Below, piece after piece: positions 59,608 through 64,000 of a DNA stretch of 64,000 nucleotides. This stretch comes from Acidobacteria bacterium 28-1. Lineage in GTDB: Bacteria; Acidobacteriota; Blastocatellia; Pyrinomonadales; Pyrinomonadaceae. The stretch covers positions 62,001 to 126,000 of the forward strand of contig MWYZ01000054.1 of the NCBI GenBank assembly GCA_002050365.1, given 5' to 3'. Under the pieces are notes generated by a model. The model was not told the origin of the DNA and made no database searches. It worked only from the letters and a program-made list of their open reading frames with translations. Each line of letters begins with the position of its first letter. Position 1 is the stretch's first letter. The position numbers and the translations under genes are program-made.

Positions 59608-59646
59608 CAGCTTAGCCTCGGTCACTGAGAGACCGAGGCTAAGCTG
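59608..59646. repeat. Perfect 16-bp hairpin in an intergenic region
   Basis: Arms 59608-59623 and 59631-59646, loop of 7. On the minus strand it is followed by TTTTAG, so it could terminate a minus-strand transcript, yet no protein gene is seen upstream of it on that strand up to 59880. The rest of 59565-59892 is A/T-rich and probably carries the promoter of the next gene. Confidence 0.6.
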
Positions 59647-59892
59647 GAAAAAGGGAAAAATCAAAATGTATTGTCGGCAAGAATATACTTCATAATAACT
59701 CGCATTTTCAAAATTATTGCAAAATAAATTTAATTTTTGTTTTTTGACGTGGAAGATGCTGGTCAAAATCAAAGCTCGGATGATTGTTTTCAATAATTTG
59801 GACAACGGTTCAAGACGCGATAACGTCAAAAGTGCGGCATTCAAGAGAAAGTTTTTGAACCCAAATTAAAAACGAAAAGGATGGAAAGAGAG

Positions 59893-60618
59893 ATGAAAAA
59901 ATTATCTAACTTTAAATTTTTGGTGGCGATTCTAGCGGCATTTTTTGTCTTCGGCACAGTTGATGGTATGGCGCAGAGACGCAGACCGGTAATTCGTCGC
60001 GCACCCGTCAAGCGAAATGTGGTGGTTAGCCGACCAACGGTTAAGTTATACACGGTTCAGAGCGGCGAAAGATTTCGCGTTCGGATGAACGAAACAATTA
60101 GTTCAAAAACGGCTCGAGTCGGCGACCGGTTTTCGACGACTATTACCGAACCCGTTTATTCAGACACGGGCGTTGTCGTCATTCCGACGGGAAGTACTGT
60201 TACCGGACGCGTTGATTCGGTCAGAGCGGCAAAGAAGGGCGGCGACCCAGGACAGATTAGCGCAAGTTTCGTTGAAGTCAAATTGCCGAACGGAACGCGC
60301 CGCGCGATTAACGGTTCTTTAACCGATTTAGACACTAAAAAAGCGAAAAGCGACAACGAAGGCACTGCTTCGGGCGATGACAGAAAAAATGATAAACTTA
60401 TCTTCATCGGCGGCGGTGCCGCGGGCGGCGCAGTTTTAGGCGGAGCAGTCGGCGGCGGCAAAGGCGCGTTGATTGGCGGAATTCTCGGCGCAGGCGCGGG
60501 ACTTCTCGGTGAAAGATTAACCAAAGGCGAAGATGCTGAAGTTAAATCGGGAACGGAATTCGGCGTTTATCTGAATCAATCAATTTCCCTGCCGAAATTT
60601 AATGAAGTCAATCCGTAA
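59893..60618 (+). CDS. Exported glycine-zipper protein
   Basis: 241 residues from ATG 59893 (GGAAAGAGAG just upstream; ATG 59881 is in frame). Signal peptide about 1-25, then a basic Arg-rich stretch, a beta domain (YTVQSGERFRVRMNETI, VVIPTGSTVTGRVDSV), and a glycine zipper (FIGGGAAGGAVLGGAVGGG KGALIGGILGAGAG, about 173-205) that may insert in the outer membrane. Function unknown; the arrangement of a 'tunable' beta domain and zipper resembles general stress or lipoprotein-like proteins. Confidence 0.7.
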   Translation: MKKLSNFKFLVAILAAFFVFGTVDGMAQRRRPVIRRAPVKRNVVVSRPTVKLYTVQSGERFRVRMNETISSKTARVGDRFSTTITEPVYSDTGVVVIPTGSTVTGRVDSVRAAKKGGDPGQISASFVEVKLPNGTRRAINGSLTDLDTKKAKSDNEGTASGDDRKNDKLIFIGGGAAGGAVLGGAVGGGKGALIGGILGAGAGLLGERLTKGEDAEVKSGTEFGVYLNQSISLPKFNEVNP

Positions 60619-60637
60619 AAGTTTCTGTAAAAATAGT

Positions 60638-60676
60638 AAAGCCGCGCAGGTAGTATCAAACATCCTGCGCGGCTTT
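60638..60676. terminator. Bidirectional terminator
   Basis: Perfect 13-bp GC-rich stem (60638-60650 with 60664-60676) flanked by A and T runs, between the convergent glycine-zipper and ispH genes. Confidence 0.9.
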
Positions 60677-60696
60677 TAATTTGCAAATTAAAAGAT

Positions 60697-61566
60697 TTAA
60701 GTCAGAGCCAATTCATTTTCAAAACTTACGCCGATTTCCTCTAATTTCTTACCAACCTTTTCGATCAACCAATTTGGCGTTGACGCGCCCGCCGTTAAAC
60801 CGACTCGTTTTGCGCCCCGCAAATCTTCCGAGTTAATTTCATCTTCGGTTTCAATCAGAAAACTCTTTTCGCATTGTTCTTTGCAAACGGCAAGCAATTT
60901 ACGGCTGTTTGAAGAATGCCGTCCGCCGATAATATAAAATACATCAACTTCGCCCGCGAGTGCGCGAGCCGCGTCCTGTCGGTCGCGCGTCGCCGAGCAA
61001 ATCGTGTTAACAATTTGTGTTTCCCCGTCAGCTTTCGCTTTAACGGCTTCCGCGACATCATAAAAATTTTGCAGTTTAATAGTTGTCTGCGAAACGACCA
61101 GCGGATTTCTAAGACGCGGCAGAGCGGCAACTTCTTCAGCATTATTGACGACAAATGCGTGTTCCGGCGCGTAACCGAAAACGCCAATCATTTCAGGATG
61201 GTCAGGATTTCCGACGACGACGACGTGGCGGTCTTGTGCGGCAGCGCGTGAAGCGAGTTTTTGAACTTTCGTCACAAACGGACACGTTGCATCAACGACT
61301 TTCGACGCTTTTTCCCGCAACTCTGCTTCGATTTGCGGCGTAACGCCGTGAGCCCGAATGACGGCAGTTTCGCCGCGCTGTATTTGCACAGGTTCGCTAA
61401 TGGTCGAAACGCCGTGCGTCGCCAACCGCTCCATTTCTTGGTCGTTGTGAATAAGCGGTCCGAGCGTGCGAACCGTGTCGCCTTCCTGCAGCGCTTCTTC
61501 AACCATTTCGACCGCACGTTCGACACCGAAACAAAATCCGTATTCGTCTGCTATTAAAACTTGCAT
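60697..61566 (-). CDS. ispH: 4-hydroxy-3-methylbut-2-enyl diphosphate reductase
   Basis: IspH/LytB, last step of the MEP isoprenoid pathway, 289 residues. Three Cys ligands of the iron-sulfur cluster: Cys12 in YGFCFGVERAV, the Cys in VVDATCPFVTKVQ and in IVNTICSATRDRQ. Also VRTLGPLIHN, ARAHGV-type IRAHGVTP, and the C-terminal RVGLTAGASTPNWLIEKV. Complete and of normal length. Confidence 0.96.
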   Translation of the reverse strand: MQVLIADEYGFCFGVERAVEMVEEALQEGDTVRTLGPLIHNDQEMERLATHGVSTISEPVQIQRGETAVIRAHGVTPQIEAELREKASKVVDATCPFVTKVQKLASRAAAQDRHVVVVGNPDHPEMIGVFGYAPEHAFVVNNAEEVAALPRLRNPLVVSQTTIKLQNFYDVAEAVKAKADGETQIVNTICSATRDRQDAARALAGEVDVFYIIGGRHSSNSRKLLAVCKEQCEKSFLIETEDEINSEDLRGAKRVGLTAGASTPNWLIEKVGKKLEEIGVSFENELALT

Positions 61567-61651
61567 AAATTCCTTGCCAATTAATCAGCCAAGAAAATCA
61601 TAACAAAGTTAGTTGGCATTTGTCAGTTAATAGTTGTTAAGAAGATATGAA

Positions 61652-63517
61652 TTAACGAATCGGCTCGCGCAAAACAACTTCCGCCGTCGTCCGCGCAATC
61701 GCGGCGGCTTCCGTGTTTGAATCTTTTAAGTGAGCGACTTGCATCAACGCTTCGCCGGTTCTCGATAACAGACGAACTAAATCACCTTCTTCCGCTTTGG
61801 TCTGAAAAACCAAGTCGCTCCAAGCCATTCCGTCTGCCCATCGTTCGGCAGTTGCGGCTGCTGAGAAATTCATTTCCGGCGCAGGCTCGACACCGTTTTT
61901 CCACTCGACGTTGGAAACATTGAAAATAATATCTTCAAATTTTGTCAGCACGTCTAAAATCTCGTCAGATAAATAGAGTTCGCCGTAATTTCTATCCGAA
62001 TCAGCCGCGAGCGCCGCCATCAAACCGGCGACCTGTTTGGTTTGGAGTTTCTCAAAAAGCCTGTGCCGCAACGCTTCGCCGACGAGCAGCGGTCGGTCAA
62101 CGCGCAAATCGGCAAGCCATTTTCCGCGCTCCGTAACTTTTTGCGACGGAAAATCGAGGTAACCGAAATGATGCAGAACTTTGGCGCGATGCTCGAAGGG
62201 CAGCCAGATTTCGCTTTTCAAATAATCAATATCGCGCGTCGTTTTCTCCAAAAATTCGGCATCGTCCCAACATTCCCACAAAAAACTTGCCGCACTTCGT
62301 TTCGCTTCTTCGCTCAAGTTTTCGGGGAAAAACTTTTCGATTAAAGAATTGATAATTTCAACTGTTTCATCCGCGCCACCTTTTTTTAAGCTCAGCTTCG
62401 GCTCGTCGAGCGGCGGATTCTTGCCCGCCTGAATTTCGTCAAAAGCCTGTCCGACCGGCGCTTCCTTTATCAGATAAATTTTTTCATAAACGCGATTGAC
62501 GTGCGACAGGGCAAAGGTTGTGCCTTCGCCGTCCTCGCGCATCGCCGAAATTTTTTCGCCGTGAACGCTGATAACTAAAAAGAAACGCCTGCCGCTTTTG
62601 CCTCTCGAAACAATTCTGCCTGAAACAATTGTTTCTTTTAACCATTCGTGACGAATATCGCGGCGCGTGTCGGGAATTTTTTCCTGAAGGCGAAGGCGAA
62701 TATTGGTTAGACGTTCAAAACCGCACACGTCTTCGAGCGTAAAATTAAATTCACTTTTTTCGAGTTTTTCGCGCAAATTCTGCAAACGATTTTCGCTCTG
62801 TTTTTCTAATTTAGAAATCGTCCGCGCCGTTTCACGAAACGCAAAACTTTTCTCGGCAATGTCGCGCACTTGGGCGAAGCCGCCGAAAGCGTCCAATAAA
62901 TTTAGCAGGCTCGTGTAAGTTGCGCGAAATTTACTTTGCAGTTCATCGGGCGGAGATTTCAATAACTGTGCAATCTTCGGCGGATTCTGAAAATTCGACG
63001 GCGCAAGCACGACAAAACCGACGTTATCTTTGCCGCGTCTACCCGCGCGACCGGTCATTTGTTGAAGCTCACTTGCTTGGAGAGAACGCCAACCGTCGTT
63101 GCCGCGCGTGTCGGCGTTTGAGACGACGACCGTTCGCGCTGGGAAATCAACCCCGGCGGCAACCGTCGAAGTCGCAAAAATCGCGTTCAGCAAACCTTTC
63201 GCCATCATTTTTTCAACCAGCAGTTTCCAAGCCGGAATGTGTCCGGCGTGATGCGCGGCGATGCCGCCGTGCAAAAGGATTTTACGATGTTTATGAGATT
63301 TGATTTCCGGATATTGCGCGAGAAATTCCTGATAAATTTCAAACCGGGCGGCTTGTTTCTCCTGGTCAATTTTTTGCGATTTGTCGAGCGCAACTTCCGT
63401 CGCGGCTTCGTCGCAGCGGCGGCGCGTCGGCATAAAGACAATCGCCGGCAGAAGATTGTAGGAACGAAGCGTCGTGATAAGTTTCGGCGGCGGGATTTCA
63501 GGCAGCTTAAATTTCAA
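61652..63517 (-). CDS. Ski2-like helicase C-terminal protein without DEAD domain
   Basis: 621 residues starting at TTG 63517 (AGAGGAAAAC ribosome site). The N-terminus LPAIVFMPTRRRCDEAA is motif IV of Ski2/Mtr4-type helicases; ATSTVAAGVDFPARTVVVSNAD is motif V and QMTGRAGRRGKDN is motif VI. Then winged-helix and ratchet-like region (to about residue 620). The RecA1 half with Walker A and DEAD/DEVH is not in this protein, and the frame upstream is closed. The gene before it is unrelated. Thus it could not hydrolyse ATP alone. Confidence 0.8.
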   Translation of the reverse strand: MKFKLPEIPPPKLITTLRSYNLLPAIVFMPTRRRCDEAATEVALDKSQKIDQEKQAARFEIYQEFLAQYPEIKSHKHRKILLHGGIAAHHAGHIPAWKLLVEKMMAKGLLNAIFATSTVAAGVDFPARTVVVSNADTRGNDGWRSLQASELQQMTGRAGRRGKDNVGFVVLAPSNFQNPPKIAQLLKSPPDELQSKFRATYTSLLNLLDAFGGFAQVRDIAEKSFAFRETARTISKLEKQSENRLQNLREKLEKSEFNFTLEDVCGFERLTNIRLRLQEKIPDTRRDIRHEWLKETIVSGRIVSRGKSGRRFFLVISVHGEKISAMREDGEGTTFALSHVNRVYEKIYLIKEAPVGQAFDEIQAGKNPPLDEPKLSLKKGGADETVEIINSLIEKFFPENLSEEAKRSAASFLWECWDDAEFLEKTTRDIDYLKSEIWLPFEHRAKVLHHFGYLDFPSQKVTERGKWLADLRVDRPLLVGEALRHRLFEKLQTKQVAGLMAALAADSDRNYGELYLSDEILDVLTKFEDIIFNVSNVEWKNGVEPAPEMNFSAAATAERWADGMAWSDLVFQTKAEEGDLVRLLSRTGEALMQVAHLKDSNTEAAAIARTTAEVVLREPIR

Positions 63518-63572
63518 ATTGTTTTCCTCTATTAATTTTTCATTGCCAAACCATATCTTTAATAAAAATTTA

Positions 63573-64000
63573 TTATTCTTTTTCTTCTAAACGGTCGGTT
63601 TCAAAATCGTCGCTGAATAGACGGCTGACCGGCGTTTGCGGCGGCGGTAAAGATTCTCGATGTTCGTTTAAGTTTTTCTGTAATTTTGCCACTGCTTCGG
63701 CGGCGCGTTCAAAATCATCACGCGCCAATTTCAAAATCAATTTGCCGTCCTTATTCGGCAATTCGCTTAATTTTGTAAAACTTTCAAGACGGATCTCGAT
63801 TTTCGCGCCGCGCTTTAGAACGCCTTTGCGAAATTTTACGTCTAAAATTTCATCGAGCGCGATACGCGATTCTTTCACACCGCTTTTAATGATGCCGAAA
63901 AGTTTGCCTTCATATTCCAGCACGATGCCCGCCTGGCTGAACTTTCCGACACCGGCAATCTGCGTGAAATTGTCGTCTATTTTGAACGGAACGCTGATGA
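63573..64000 (-). CDS. Partial hypothetical protein, cut by window end
   Basis: The frame stays open to base 64000, so the true start lies outside; the visible part begins VPFKIDDNFTQIAGVGKFSQAGIVLEYEG. It shows beta-rich sequence (LFGIIKSGVKESRIALDEILDVKFRKG), then FTKLSELPNKDGKLILKLARDDFERAAEAVAKL, ending acidic (FSDDFETDRLEEKE). No family recognised. It is 55 bp upstream of the helicase-like gene, likely the same operon. Confidence 0.6.
   Translation of the reverse strand, partial: ISVPFKIDDNFTQIAGVGKFSQAGIVLEYEGKLFGIIKSGVKESRIALDEILDVKFRKGVLKRGAKIEIRLESFTKLSELPNKDGKLILKLARDDFERAAEAVAKLQKNLNEHRESLPPPQTPVSRLFSDDFETDRLEEKE

Noticed and set aside
59602-59844. 80-residue minus-strand open frame
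   Set aside because: Spans the perfect hairpin at 59608-59646, has no ribosome site and a biased A/T-rich composition.

Overview
The window reads as a chromosomal stretch from a moderate-GC, Gram-negative, heterotrophic bacterium, most likely an acidobacterium of the Blastocatellia/Pyrinomonadaceae type. The main pointers are a roughly 1,165-residue TonB-dependent receptor with an N-terminal carboxypeptidase-regulatory/Cna-B-like domain, the many secreted peptidases, and outer-membrane and periplasmic carbohydrate genes. This placement is inferred from gene content; no rRNA or tRNA gene was recognised. About 60 protein genes are supported, packed tightly on both strands.

Layout. 1-8.3 kb: S9 peptidase, PrcB-like lipoprotein, amidohydrolase, lytic transglycosylase, a PIN toxin with a tiny antitoxin-like partner, a TPR/double retropepsin-like protein and an 8-oxoguanine glycosylase. 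8.6-12.3 kb: PBP4-type DacB, MurJ and an alkyltransferase-like protein. 12.4-20.3 kb: NAD kinase, GNAT, SDR reductase, quinone reductase, M48 peptidase, MBL hydrolase and amylomaltase. 20.4-34.8 kb: a probable beta-glucan/glucoside utilisation region (XylFGH-type ABC transporter, GH144-like glycosidase, GH3 beta-glucosidase, TonB receptor, divergent LacI regulator and MFS sugar transporter). Its transporter operon is interrupted by a decayed REP-associated transposase. 34.8-47.2 kb: RNA methylation (RlmD/RumA-type, RlmN), a stand-alone methylmalonyl-CoA mutase catalytic subunit, an orphan Rad52-like protein, a VapBC cassette at the 3' end of a methyltransferase gene, a GxxExxY cassette with inverted ends, a NUC1-type nuclease, PgeF and AcpS. 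47.5-59 kb: FecR-domain protein, an M16 peptidase pair, ECF sigma factor, a split AraC regulator, SanA-like protein and HtrA. 59-64 kb: a frameshifted membrane protein, glycine-zipper protein, IspH and a Ski2-like helicase fragment-type protein.

The most unusual signal is a dispersed family of heptanucleotide tandem repeats. At least 16 tracts lie at gene ends, gene starts and inside reading frames. Their words differ from tract to tract (for example AGTTCAA, AGTAGGC, AGTGGTC, AGTCGAG), yet most reduce to cyclic permutations of AGTNNNN and several fold as long inverted repeats. They often supply the stop codon of the adjacent gene and in a few cases encode protein. They resemble the heptameric STRR repeats known from heterocystous cyanobacteria. 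Alongside them are a REPIN, a REP/RAYT element, a MITE-like element with TA ends and a nested 105-bp palindrome, so this genome carries several classes of small repeat.

Caution: several genes carry single-base frameshifts (RAYT, AraC, a DUF5658-like gene, possibly a small membrane protein). These could be decay or assembly indels, and the sequence alone cannot decide.
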